Shown piece after piece: positions 44,589 through 56,257 of a DNA stretch of 64,000 nt (positions within the stretch are counted from its first letter, which is position 1; every line of letters starts with the position of its first letter). Under the pieces are notes generated by a model. That model made no database searches and was not told the DNA's origin. It saw only the letters and a list, made by a program, of their open reading frames with translations. This DNA is from Prinsepia uniflora (lineage: Eukaryota; Streptophyta; Magnoliopsida; Rosales; Rosaceae). The translations under genes and the position numbers were made by a program. The stretch covers positions 68,411,583 through 68,475,582 of the forward strand of contig CM064863.1 in the NCBI GenBank assembly GCA_032719365.1, given 5' to 3'.

Positions 44589-45897
44589 TTATGCCTCCCG
44601 ACAGCTGAAGCCACACAAGGTGAACTATCCGACTCATGACTTGGATCTAGCAGCAGTGGTGTACGCTATAAAGATTTAGAGGCACTACCTTTACGGGGAG
44701 ATGTGTAAGATTTATGCTGATCACCAGAGTTTAAAGTATATTTTCACTCAGAAGGAGTTGAATTTGCGACAGAGATGGTGGTTAGAGCTAATTAAAGACT
44801 ATGACTGCACCATTGAGTACCACTCCGGAAAAGCGAATGTTGTGGCTGACGCCTTGAGTAGGAAGGCGATTGGTTTTGTTGCCCATCAGCATATGATTTA
44901 CTTATCGTTGCTAGTGGAACTTCGACGGGCAGGAGTTAGTCTTGGTATGGATGATGATGGAGCCCTTTTAGCGAGCTATCATGTGAGGCCCTTACTGTTG
45001 GATCGGATCCGCGATGCCCAACTTAGTGACGCAACTCTACGTCGCATCAGATTGGGAGTCGAAGCTGGGGAAAAACAGGATTTCTCTATTAGAGACAACG
45101 GTGTGGTGTTGAAACAGGGTCGATTGTGCGTGCCAGAGGATACGACACTGAGGACTGAGATACTAGAGGAAGCCCACAGTTCGACCTATGCCATGCATCC
45201 TGGGGGAACCAAAATGTATCGAACACTTCAAGAATATTACTGGTGGGCAGGAATGAAACGAGAGATTGCGGACTTCGTAAGTCGATGTTTAATCTGCCAA
45301 CAGGTGAAAGCTGAAAGACAGAGACCTTATGGACCCCTGCATTCCCTTCCGATACCCGAAGTGGTTTTGATGGTGTTTGGGTAGTCGTGGACCATCTTAC
45401 TAAGTCGGCGCACTTCCTACCCGGGCGTGAAATCTTTAAGCCCAACCGACTGGCACAGTTGTTTATTGATGAGATAGGCTGATTGCATGGTACTCCAGAG
45501 TCAATTGTGTCAGACCGAGATCCGTGGTTTACCTCGAGGTTTTGGCAGAGTTTAGAAAGAGCCCTTGGTACGAAATTGCATTTCAGCATGGCGTTTCACC
45601 CTCAAACGGATGGGCAGTCAGAGAGGTCCATCCATATTTTGGAAGACATGATGAGAGCTTGTGTGTTACAGTTCCAGGGCACTTGGGATGCCTACTTTCC
45701 CTTGATGGAATTTGCTTATAACAACAGTTACCAAGCGAGCATTGGGATGGCGCCGTTTGAGGCACTGTACGGGCGACAGTGCAGAACACCTTTGTGATAA
45801 ACCGAGATTGGGGAGAGAGAGCTTTGTTGACACCAAAACTTATGGACGTAACCCAAGAAAAAATTAAGATTATCAAGGAACGATTGAAGGCAGTTCA
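44589..45897 (+). pseudogene. Chromovirus C RNase H and integrase (damaged)
   Basis: Continues the polyprotein after composite I: ASRQLKPHKVNYPTHDLDLA, a TAG at 44678-44680 where Trp is expected, then YADHQSLKYIFTQKELNLRQ. The integrase zinc domain is present (H..H in STYAMHPGGTKM, CLICQQVK). The core is missing its first catalytic Asp: the reading jumps from LPIPE to FDGVWVVVDHLTKSAHF in another frame, a deletion of roughly 17 residues near 45360. A TGA follows at 45479-45481. The second Asp (SIVSDRDPWF) and Glu (DGQSERSIHI) are visible. It is cut at 45897 by LTR J. Confidence 0.9.
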
Positions 45898-48855
45898 TGT
45901 AACGACCCGTCCCGGGAATTAAGGTTAAGACAATGATTAAGATGGGATTAGTGAGCTTAATCGGGGGTTAGTTGGTCCTGATAAGGTCGTTAGCTTAGAA
46001 TGGCGATTTTGCCCCTAGTTCGGGCAAAACGTTGACTTTTAGTTTGGGCGGTCAAATAGACTTTGACCGATGACCAGGACGTAGTTTAGGACGTCACGAA
46101 TCCGTAGACAGGTGGCACGCCCGATTCCGACATCCGAGGAGGAAGTTATGATGTTCGGAAGGTTGAGGGCATAACCGTAATTTGGCTAAACTAGGGGGAA
46201 AAGTTGACTTTTTGGACGATCAGGTTTTGGCACGTTGACCTAGGACTGATAGGTAGATCTCGTCGTCCTGAGTTCGATGACAGGCGGCACGTATTCATCG
46301 GACTTACGATGTGTGAGTTACAGGTCTAAAACGATAAGGGTAAAATCGTAATTTTGACTTAAAAGGAAGGGTATTTTGGTCTTTTGCACATTGGGATTTG
46401 TGCAATAGAGAGGGACAATGGAGGTCTGAGATTGAGCCATTTGGGAGAGGAATTGTAGGATGGTGACACGTATAAGGGAACTAGAGGGTTCCAGCATTTT
46501 GTGCCCGGGTCCAATAATTTGGGGGTTAACCGTGCAGTGCGTGTGTGTTCTTCGACCCAGAGAGAAAACAGAGACTGGGAATTGGGGAGAAATCGATCAA
46601 GCACGGTGAGGGTGTGAGTTTTGTGAGTGTGTGAGAGTGACCAGAGATTGAGAGGGAGACAGTGGAGCCTTAGGAACCCAGTGGACACGGCGGAGCTCAC
46701 GGTGGAGAACAGGACGCAGGTAATTTCTTTACTTTCCTCTATGTGCTCTGTTTTGCCGTTTAGGTTCAGATGCCAAGTCGTGGCTTTTGGGGTTGAATCG
46801 AGGAGTCCAGTGAGGTCTATGGGACTCAGTAGGGTCCCAGGTATCTTCTGGTTGTGCACCGTGACGGGGGAGTGCACGGCGGAGTCCAGAACGACGGAGA
46901 ATACACGACGTTCTCTGTTTTTCAGTCTGGGTTCAAACGTTGAGTCATGGGTTTTGAGTACGAGTCGACGGTTTTGGTGAGTTGGGTGAGCTTCAGGGAG
47001 GTCCTAGGAACCGTCTACGGTGGTTTCCGTGGCGGGGGAAGATCTGGTTGACCGGGAGGAAGAACAGGGGACTGGTTCGAGTTTTGTTCGAGTTTGAGTC
47101 GAGGACTTAGAGGCTGAGTCGAGGTGTTTGAGTGAAGGGAATGGATAGCTTAGGACGGGATGAAGAAGATGGTGAAGAGAGGAGCAGTTTTGGTGCAGGG
47201 ACGGTGGAGAACCGGTCACGCCGGTTCGAGTTGCAGTGACTGTTTCAAACCGGGTCGACCAGAGGTTGCTGGTGACACTTTAGCTGGCGCGTGAGGGCCA
47301 CGCGCAGCCACTTTGGGCGGCGCGTGGGGGCGCGTGCAGCGGCGGTTGGGGAATTGGTCAACTTGGTTTTTGGTCCAGGTGTTGTGACGAGTCCATTGGA
47401 ATTGGTTTCGGGTTATTTGGACGTCGTTTGAGGTTAGTTCCGCGAAGGTGAAGGTTTAAGGTTCCGGCTCGTTACGTTTAGGACCCGGGGATTTTTGGGG
47501 AAAATTAGGTGGACCTTCGTAGACGTGTTAGTAACGTACTTTGGTGGTTGTTGACTGGATCGGGGTTGCCCGAGGAAGCTGAGGAACGTACGAGACGTTC
47601 AGGACGCGATTGAGGGCTCGGTACTGTGAGTGGACCCTTTCCTTAAACTCGAGCATGCATAACTGTTTTTCTATAATTGGTTTATGGTTTTGATCATGAT
47701 TCTATGTTTATCGAATATGCTATGTTGGTTTCACATAATTGCATGGTTTTCGAGAAATAACGTAATTGGCACGTTTTACGAGAAATGTTGATTTCTAAGT
47801 ATAATGCCATGGTTTTGGGGTTTTCAAATGATAACTGGTTTTGAATGCTTATAAAGGGATTTTGGAACATGATTTCGATGATCAAGGATTTTCGGTTTTA
47901 GAATCGGATTTCGGAAAGGGGAATTTGGTTTTAAAGTTGAAAAGTGGATTTCCGGATTTGGGTTCGGAATGACGGTTTTGGACGCCGGAAGGGCATCAAA
48001 CTGGTGATTTCGAATTCGGGTTTGGATGTGGATTGATAAATGGTTTTCAAATGGTTTGGATTGGATTTGCTGGATCTGGTTATTGGGTTTAGAGACCCGG
48101 ATTATGATTGACGGAGGACGGGCCCGGATTGGGTTTAAAGACCCAGATTGAGTTTAAAGACTCGGGAGTTTAAAGACTTGGATATATTGATATTTCCCCC
48201 GTAGGCCTATTGAGTTTAAAGACTCGGATATTATTGAGGCCTGGATTGAGTTTAAAGACTCGGGAGTTTAAAGACTCGGATAGGTCCAGTAGGTTTAATC
48301 AGATAATGATGACTTGCTATTTTATGATACGATTTTATGATGCTTATGAGATGATTTTTATAACTGTTTTTATAAGGATTCTGCAAATGATTTATGATGA
48401 TCTTTATGTGATTTATAAGTATTTTTAGTAACTAGGTTATGCATGTGGTTTCAAAACGGAAGGCTAAAACCCTGGTTTTATTATGAAATGGTTTTCGGAA
48501 ACTATTTTCTTATTTATGGTCCACTCACACCTTTTGTTTTAAATTGCCCTCCAGGTCGTGGAGCTAGAGCGGGGTTTCGGCGTCGAGGTAGCGTCGGAGG
48601 CATAGAAATTACAAGAGCGACCTCGGAGTGTTGTAAAGTTTTCCGTGTGCGTGTACCTAGTTATCGGTTTTCTTCCGTTGTATTCAGTACTATGCTCTGT
48701 AAACCTTTGACTTCGAAATGTTTTGTATAGTTTCTCCTGCGTCTGACTGTGTTCTTTGGTGGTTTAGAGTGAGTTTCCTTTTGTGTGTGTCGGGGTGTCA
48801 GACGGGAGCAGGATTTACCTTGGTTTTCGGGGTGAAACCGGGGTGGGTCCTGACA
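45898..48855 (+). mobile_element. Solo LTR J inside the 3' coding part of chromovirus C
   Basis: 2,958 bp, starting TGTAACGACCCG and ending GGGTCCTGACA, flanked by GTTCA on both sides (45893-45897 and 48856-48860). It is the same subfamily as LTR I, since both carry GAGTTTAAAGACTCGG arrays and very similar first 350 bp. Confidence 0.95.
48086..48280. repeat. Interspersed 16-bp repeats in LTR J, seven copies
   Basis: GAGTTTAAAGACTCGG and variants (GGGTTTAGAGACCCGG, GGGTTTAAAGACCCAG) start at about 48086, 48139, 48152, 48167, 48211, 48247 and 48263. In the variants both arms change together (GAGT/ACTC to GGGT/ACCC), keeping the pairing. Confidence 0.9.
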
Positions 48856-49332
48856 GTTCAAGATCGTCAAAAGAGCTACGCAGATAGTAGAGTACGAGAC
48901 CTTGAGTTTGAGGTAAGAGACTGGGTGTTTCTGAAATTATCGTCGTGGAAAGGCATTGTTCGCTTTGGAAGACGAGGGAAATTGAGCTCTCCGTATATCG
49001 GACCGTTTGAGATATTGGAGAGAGTGGATAAAGTGGCGTACCGACTGAATTTGCATCCGGAGTTAGCACGAGTACACAGTGTCTTCCACGTGTCAATGCT
49101 TCAGAAGTGTGTACGGGAAGAATCACATATCCTGACGGAACAACCCTTGGAACTCAGGACAGATTTGAGTTTTGAAGAACAACCAGTACAGATCCTGGAT
49201 TGGAAACAGAAAATCCTAAGGAACATGACCATTCCGTTAGTGAAAGTTCTATGGAGGAATTCTGTGGTAGAAGAAGCAACTTGGGAGCCGGAAGCCTTGA
49301 TGAGAGAGCAACACCCCTACTTGTTTGAGTAA
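48856..49332 (+). pseudogene. Chromovirus C polyprotein end with chromodomain
   Basis: Resumes as KSYADSRVRDLEFEVRDWVF, then YIGPFEILERVDKVAYRLNL and VHSVFHVSMLQKC, and ends with a chromodomain (IPLVKVLWRNSVVEEATWEP) just before the stop after YLFE. Chromodomains of Tekay/Del elements guide integration to heterochromatin by binding histone marks. This segment has no stop. Confidence 0.9.
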
Positions 49333-52300
49333 TTTCGGGGATGAAATTTTTGTAAGGGGATGGATTGTAACGACCCGGATTTTATTATTATTTAATTAAA
49401 TGGAAATTATATGTAAAATGACCATTTTGCCCCTAGTTAAGGAAAAATATTGACTTTTGACCCGAAGCGCCGTACGACCTATAACCTTTGACCATTTCGT
49501 AGATCAGGCCGTCCTGAATTCGTAGACAGGCGGCATGCCGGAATTAGAGACCAGGAGTAAAAGTTATGGGTCACGGATATTACGGGGTACTATTACATTT
49601 TTCGAGAATCGAGACAAGTGAATCTAATTGATTGGTCAAAGTTGGACTCTTGAACCAATCATATTAGTGACAAATGTCACTCATCTAACTGGCCCAAAAG
49701 CCCAAATAATTGGTGCATGAATCTCCGTGTCTCTCTTTGCCATGAAAACCATTTCCATACAAACTACACCCATCTTCTTTTCCCATCGTTTTCTCTCAGC
49801 CCAGATCGATCCTCCATCTTCACTAAACATCATCATCGTCCTCACTATCATCACTCTCCGCCGTCTGTCAACCCAGGCGACCACCCTACCTCGACGGACC
49901 GAGGAACTAAGGGCTGAGAAACTAGTCAAACCCCTAGACAAAACGGACCAGGAAACCCAGCTAGGATCAAGGAAGGATTTGGACTCCTTACTGGACCTCA
50001 CGACGGGATGGTTCGAAGGCAAAACCGCCTGATGCGACGAAGCAGGAAGCTGGGAAACAAGGTCGACATTCTTCAAGCCAGAGGTAACGTTTTCGATCTT
50101 TCTTGGAGTTTTGAGGTTTACAGACCTCTAGAGTAGGCTTAGACGAGTTGTTAGGACCAAACTGAGTTGAAAATGGTGGCCGGGAATGAGTTTTCTGAGC
50201 GGGCCAAGGCTGTGGGTCACGGCAGCTCCGCCACTGGTTCTTCGGTAGGGTCCAACCGAGCAGCGCCGCAGGACTTCAGTACAGGGCAACCGAACGGTGT
50301 CCTGGGTCTTCGGTAGGAGTCCACCGATGATGACATCATCATTCTGACACTGTTCTGACAGCATGATGACGTCATCTTGTCAGAGATGTCAAAGTAGGGA
50401 CCAATCAGAGACTGACACATGTCGTCTGGCACATGTCAGAGGATGACATCATGTTGACGTCAGCGTTACTGTAGCAGTGTTGGCCGCGCGTGGGGGTACG
50501 TGTGAAGAGTACTTTTATGGGGCCGGTACCATTTTCAAGGTTTCGACTATACGAATCCAATGACGTTGGTTTCGTGTCGATCGGAGATTGTTAGGTTGGT
50601 CAAATTGAGGAAATTAGCCTCGAGAAGTGTGTTCGGAGCACGTTCCTGGGCCGATTTCGTACTAAGTTTGCATGCTAGACCTAGTAGGGTCAATTAGTGA
50701 CCATTAAGTATGTTTGGGCAGGTTCAGACGTAGTATTTAGATTCAGGACAGGTGTAAATGGTTCGTTAGCGTAGTAAGGACTAGCTGTGAGTGGACAGTT
50801 GACTTCATAACTGAATACATGCATAACTATTTTACTTGTTTTCTAATTTGTTTTATGTTAAATGTTTTATGATGTTGGGATTTGAGAATTGGATAATGGA
50901 TTTCAAGAAATGCACAGATTTACGTGAGAAATGGTCGTATCGGGCCTGAGACCCATTTGACGAGCGTTGACTCGGATTTTAGAAAGAGTCAACGGTATTT
51001 CTAAATGAATTGTGAACTAATGAAAGTATTGATGATTTGAGACTTTTGACCTAAAGATATGGTTTATAAAGAATTCTGGGTAAAGGTTTGACATGATTTG
51101 AAAAGATGGTTTTGCAAAGGTTTTCATACGTATATGTATATACCCTTCCAGCTTGCGGATTGGTCTCCTCCAGACGTCGACCTGGAGGGTCACGATCCAC
51201 TGACCAGAATGGGTATCCTTATAGGGATCCCGTTCCAGGAGTGGGAGATTGTAGTGGTCCCGGACCAGATTTCGGAGAGTTACTCGAACTAGATCCGGGA
51301 GAGAGCTCGGACTAGGTTCAGAGATAGAGCCTCCCAGATGGAGAATTATTGGGAGTAGACTCGGAGTGAGACCCCGAGTGGTGTGCATACCTTTAGATAT
51401 GAATCGTGACCATTTTCGGGGATTTGTTCCTGAGGGGTTGTGTGCCCCGAGTTGGCGTCGAACTTTCTTTCGATTCCGAGCAAGGGATTGTGGATACATA
51501 GTTACTTTGGAATTGATGTTGTACGTGCCCAGATGTATTTTTGTATAGATATATGTATATGTATAGAAATGTTACATGTTTTCCTAATAGATCGTATTTC
51601 TATGTTTTCTACTGAATGCATGTATGTTTACAGAAACGAAGGGTCAGATTATATATATGTTCTAAATGAATTTATAATTGTTTTATTTTTTATCCACTCA
51701 CATTTTGAATGTTTTCTTGACCCTTCAGGAGAGGAAACCGAGGAGGGCATCTACTCTGGGGCTGAGGCATAAATATCACCATTGCGTTTGGACCACCCTG
51801 AGGGGTAGGTGTTATCTTATTTTGTATTAGTGAGAACATAATGCTCATTTCCCTTGTCTGACGTGTTGTATTATGAAACACACCGGTGTGTATCTAGAAC
51901 CCCCAGTAGGGGTATTTGTGTAATAAAACCCTTGGAAGGGTATTTGTGATATTTTGGATTTCTTGTCAGATGGGAGCAGGCGTTCCCTAGTGGTCCCCAG
52001 GGGGAAAACGGGGCGGCTCCTGTCAATTTGATACCGAAATACATGCCTTTCTGTAAATCCCAAAACCTCTCCCACCTTTCATAATTCACTCTTAGGGTCA
52101 CTAAGCATCCCAAGTAACTCATACTTTTATCCTATATTTTTTCAGAATTTTTAAACGGTTTTTAAAACAAAACATAAACTTTGAACAGTCAAAAATGTCC
52201 CGAGACGATACTCGACCACCTCGAAAATTATACCGTTGGATTCATATTATCAAGAACATGAACTTTCATGTTTCCCAAATTTCGAGGTGGACTGCCACAA

Positions 52301-53959
52301 GCCCGCACATGCCACGTTTCTTTCCTGCGCGTGGGCTTCATGCTCAAGTACTGTTCTTTACCCCTATCACTCATTTCTCTAATATTCGGGTCGCCCGACC
52401 CGATAACCCGACCTGGCCATAAAACACTCGTTTCTTGTTCTTTTTTAGTTCTTTTTCATTCAGTAACTTCTAAACTAAGTCAAGGAAAGATCTACCTATT
52501 CAAAACTTGAGGAACTCATCTCTAAAGTCATGGTTCGATTCCATCGTGGACGGTCATTATCGAGCCTCCCTACCTGGCCGGTCCATCAGCTCAAACTATT
52601 GTTTTAATCGTCCTTTTCTAGTCATATGGACACGTAGGAACTTCTAGGACGCTCAGTTTCCAATTTCCATGCCCAAAAACTCGAGAGTGATTTTTCACCT
52701 CGTGGCCGATTCTAGGCTCACAATTCTGATCATCTCCCATATGTTTTCTCTTTACCTTTTCACTCAATTTACTTCCTAAGTTCTCTCTTTCATCCCTCGG
52801 TCTCTCTGATTCCTTCTGCCTACTCTCTGGTCCTTTTCTCCCTCACGGTTTTTTGGATCAATGTGTTATATGAATTTTGGTCCATGTCCACCGAACAACA
52901 CATAAGACATATATACAAAGGACTAAGTCGGTGGACCATCAGTGGGAGAGGGACCCAAAAAAGTCTAGACAGGTGTTCATTTCACATAATTATCTCCCAC
53001 GTTAAAAGACCAAAATACCCTTCAATTATAATTTGTAATGACCCGGCCCGCAATCATGGGATTATTAGGAGATTATTGAGATTAATCAAGGATTAATCGA
53101 GGGTGTTTTGGATGATTTGAGGTGAAATGACGACTTTGCCCCTAGAAGGGGAAAATGTTGACTTTTAATCCGAGCGGTTATTTGGACTTTGACCGAGGCC
53201 CATTGCGTAGATCGAGGAATTACGATTACGTAGACAGTTGACATGACAAATTTGGATGTCGTGAGAGAATTTTACAGGTCTAGCACGGTTTGGCAAGATT
53301 TTTACGGTGCACGTTTACGATGAAGTTGACTTTGGTTCTTTGTTTAATAGGACCCAAAATATCTAGACCTGGACCAAAGGATGAGTGACAAGGGTCACTC
53401 ATCCCATTAGCCCAATTCCCTACTTACATACATCTCCTTGTTCCTTATTCATTGCACCGGAAGCCCGCACCCCACCATTTCTCATTGTCATCAGTTTCTT
53501 ATGGTGGTTTAATGAGAACAGAGAGTGAGAGAGTGACCTGAGAATGAGAGGAAGAAGATGGAAGGAAGAACAGCCCTGGAGGTTGCCTGGAAACCTAGGA
53601 AAACAGGTAAACCGGTGAGCCCGACTAGGTTGGATTTTGAGTTTGAATTTTGGATGTTTGGAACATCTTTATGAAGCTTTGTATGTACTCTATGAGTTTA
53701 TACGATTGAACAGGGATGGAATATGAATCAAATGGATGTTGGAATCGTATTGGGGATGGGTTTGAAGGACAATCGGGAGGAATCAAGCTTTTCAGGAGAC
53801 TCGAGGTGTGTTTTCTTCCTTTTAAGATCATATTCTGGTTTCTGGGTTCGAGTAGGGAAGAATGGTGGATTTTGGTTCAAAAATGGCGAAGATAGGACCT
53901 AGTTAGGTATACGGGTCGAACGACCCGTTATTGTGATTTGGGTCGACCAGACTGGGAGT

Positions 53960-54135
53960 AGACGACGATTACGTCAGCAGGTGATGTCATCGTGTCAGGC
54001 CACGTGATCGAGGTTATTTGGTGCCACCTGGCATATTTCCAGAGGATGTTAAAGGTGACATGGCATGATGACGTCAGTATGTGATGTCATGATGATGTCA
54101 GCATGTGGTGTCATGTTGACGTCAGCAAGAGACAC
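53960..54135. promoter_or_regulatory. TGACGTCA / ACGTCA motif cluster in LTR E
   Basis: Words include ATTACGTCAGC, GATGACGTCAG, TTGACGTCAGC, several TGATGTCA and TGGTGTCA variants, and CCACGTGA. It occupies a place similar to the array in chromovirus C, although the two LTRs are otherwise well diverged. bZIP binding is inferred. Confidence 0.5.
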
Positions 54136-54731
54136 ATCACACGTGTCAGGTGTTGACAAGTGGCACTTATTAGGTGGTGCCACGTGGTAAGCCGTTAGAT
54201 GTTAGGTGACGACAGAGTTGACCAGAGCACGTAGGAGCTTTAACTGGGGCATGTGGGCACGTGGAAACGAATTTCGAGGTGAAACTAATCTCGTTCGAAA
54301 GGTTTCGACGTTCTGAATCCAATGGTAATGGTTTCAGGTCGATCGGAGATTGTTTGGTTGTTGTTTTGGAGGTTTTTCTTCTAGGGGGAGTTTCCAGGAC
54401 ATGGTTTCAATTCTGGGGTTTTTGGGAGTTTCTTGTATGGACTTATATGGATTGTTAGTGACCCTCGAATACAATTTTGACAAGCCCAAACGTCCCAGAG
54501 GCTTCAGATTGACTTACGACTCGTGTTTTGAGCGAGTGGCGGTACTATGAGTGAACAGTTTCTTTCATAACTCTAATGCATGCATACTTATATGTTTTTA
54601 CTAGCTTTATGATATTGTTTGCCATGATTATGGATATGGTTTTGATTTCCGAATAAATGTTGGATTTGAAATGTATGTATGATTATATATCTGGATATTG
54701 AATTATGATGGTTTTTGGAAAATCGTATTTT

Positions 54732-54926
54732 GGACTGGTGCCTGTATGATAACTGTTTTGGGTAGGTGCTTGTGTGATAACTATTTTGGGCAGGTGCCCC
54801 GTGTGATAACTGTTGTGGGCTGGTACCCGTGTGATAACTGTTTTAGGCTGGTGCCCGTGTGATAAGTGTCTTAGGCTGGTGCCCGTGTGATAACTGTTAT
54901 AGGCTGGTGCCCATGTGATAAAATAT
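54732..54926. repeat. ~33-bp tandem repeat, about seven copies, in LTR E
   Basis: The unit GGCTGGTGCCCGTGTGATAA followed by CTGTTTTA recurs with point changes. Confidence 0.9.
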
Positions 54927-55635
54927 GTTTCAGTATGTATACTTTTTGCTGGATTAGTCAACTTCAGGCGATTGGATCGCTATATCCGGAGTTAGACTCC
55001 ATGGATTCCAAGAGACGGGCTCAGGCGTAATCAGGGTTGGACTCCACACATACCGATAGGGTTGGATCTGTAGGACCCGTACTCATCTTGCAGTAGGACA
55101 TATGGGACGCTAGTTGGACTAGCAGCTGGTTGGGCCAGCATGGCGGGGTTTGACATTTGGCTGATTGGACCAGCGAGATCAGGTTTGGTTTTTGATACTT
55201 GTGTTATGTACAAATGTTTTCAAAGCGCTTAAGAGCCTGTGATTTCAGTAAAATGTGGGTTAGAGGGCCTTTATATATTTATGTGATTTCGAGTTGGACC
55301 CATGATTTATATATTTAGTGCGGTTTATTTGAGCACAATGTTTTTATCGACTATGCATGCATGTTTTATAAAAAAAAAAGGTGTAAATGTATATTTCAGA
55401 AAATGGTTTTCCAAAACTTTGTTTTTGTCAACTCACACTTTTTATTGGTTTTGGCTCCCTCCAGGTTGGTTTCAGACGCGGGCTGTATGAAGGCTGAGGC
55501 ATCACGTGGATTTACGTACTCTGAGAACTCTGAGTGGGTCATGATAGTATCCCTTGTCTGACACGTATTAAGTATGTTTACATTAATTCAGAGGGTAATT
55601 TAGTCATTCTATAAGGACGTGTCAGACGGGAGTAG

Positions 55636-56035
55636 GTCCTCTCACGTTAATCGAGGGGGATTACGCGGAGGGTCTTATCATAATTACCAAAATACCCTTA
55701 AGGATTTTTTACCCGCATTAACCTCATATATTCTCCGATTTTAACGTGCCGTCTATATATGAACTCAGGATCCCGAGACTTTCGTAATGGTCTTCTCAGA
55801 ATTCCTAAAGGACGTCCATACCAAAAAGTCAACTACTCCTCTCACGTTAATCGAGGGGGATTACGGGGATGGTCCTATCATAATTACCAAAATACCTTTA
55901 AGGATTTTTTACCCAAATTAATCTCATATGTTCTCCGATTTTGACGTACCGCCTGTATATGAACTCAGGATCCCGAGACCTTCGTAACGGTCTTCTAGGA
56001 ATTCCTAAGGGACGTCCATACCAAAAAGTCAACTA
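55636..56035. repeat. 200-bp tandem duplication across the LTR E / LTR F junction
   Basis: 55636-55835 is repeated at 55836-56035 (for example CTCACGTTAATCGAGGGGGA at 55641 and 55841, and CCAAAAAGTCAACTA at 55821 and 56021). Each copy includes the last ~45 bp of LTR E, the TAATT word and ~150 bp of LTR F, so the duplication happened after LTR E inserted. The copies differ at several per cent of sites. Confidence 0.93.
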
Positions 56036-56257
56036 TTTAACTTCTATGGGCATAATTGTCATTTTACCCAATTTCTCCAAATTTTCATTTTCCTCAAAGT
56101 CCAGGTCGTTACAACTCCAAAGTTAAGCGAGATTGGGCTGGAGCAATACTAGGATGGGTAATCCACTTGGAACTTGAGTGTGAGTTCCCAAAAACAAAGT
56201 TGTGAGATTGCGAGCCCAAAGTGGACAATATCGTGCTAGAGGAGTCAATTCGTGATA

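Larger units (their letters stand above)
30554..52025 (+). mobile_element. Ty3 chromovirus C (Tekay/Del type), full length but heavily interrupted
   Basis: The 5' LTR spans 30554-36097 (about 2.7 kb after removing solo LTR D) and the 3' LTR is 49366-52025 (2,660 bp). Both start TGTAACGACCCGG and end in CTGTCA. The target duplication is ATTTG (30549-30553 and 52026-52030). The primer site TGGTATCAGAGCT is at 36101-36113 and the polypurine tract TGTAAGGGGATGGA at 49352-49365. The internal region carries gag, protease, RT, RNase H, integrase and a C-terminal chromodomain, the order of Ty3 chromoviruses. A ~200-bp sample of the LTRs differs at about 4-5% of sites, so it is clearly older than Copia B. 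Insertions inside it: solo LTR D, composite I (with solo H inside), and solo LTR J. Confidence 0.94.
53034..55680 (+). mobile_element. Solo LTR E inside LTR F
   Basis: 2,647 bp, starting TGTAATGACCCGG and ending GGGTCTTATCA, flanked by TAATT (53029-53033 and 55681-55685). It contains a TGACGTCA-rich stretch (about 53960-54130) and a seven-copy ~33-bp array (about 54732-54926). Its right end has been copied in a 200-bp tandem duplication. Confidence 0.92.
29260..56113 (-). mobile_element. Solo LTR F (chromovirus family), minus strand, split twice
   Basis: Its three parts are 29260-30553, 52031-53033 and 55686-56113, about 2.7 kb joined. The left edge TAATAGGACCC and right edge GGTCGTTACA are the inverted LTR ends, and the target duplication is ACTCC. 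The parts were separated by chromovirus C (duplication ATTTG) and by solo LTR E (duplication TAATT). It carries its own minisatellite at about 29820-30055 (GAGCATTACCTCGAC, four copies). There is no coding region, so it is a solo LTR left by recombination. Confidence 0.9.
29048..56257 (+). mobile_element. Cassandra LTR, plus strand, split by LTR F inside its 5S-like block
   Basis: Starts TGTAAGCTTAGGAAGC at 29048 and runs to 29259 (GGAACTCC). It continues at 56119 with AAAGTTAAGCGAGATTGGG and GGATGGGTAATCC to about 56257 (CGTGATA). Joined length is about 351 bp. The duplication ACTCC (29255-29259 and 56114-56118) marks where LTR F entered. The split is within the 5S-rRNA-like part, just before the box-A-like AAGTTAAGCG. 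The first 100 bp carries ~34-bp subrepeats (GAGCTTGGGAAGCA, GGTGAGCAAGAC). No matching duplication was found outside the LTR, so it may be a remnant. Confidence 0.82.

Noticed and set aside
56114..56180. 5S rRNA gene
   Set aside because: The similarity to 5S rRNA is real but partial and diverged, and the surrounding sequence matches a Cassandra LTR. It is a transposon-borne 5S-like block, not a 5S gene.
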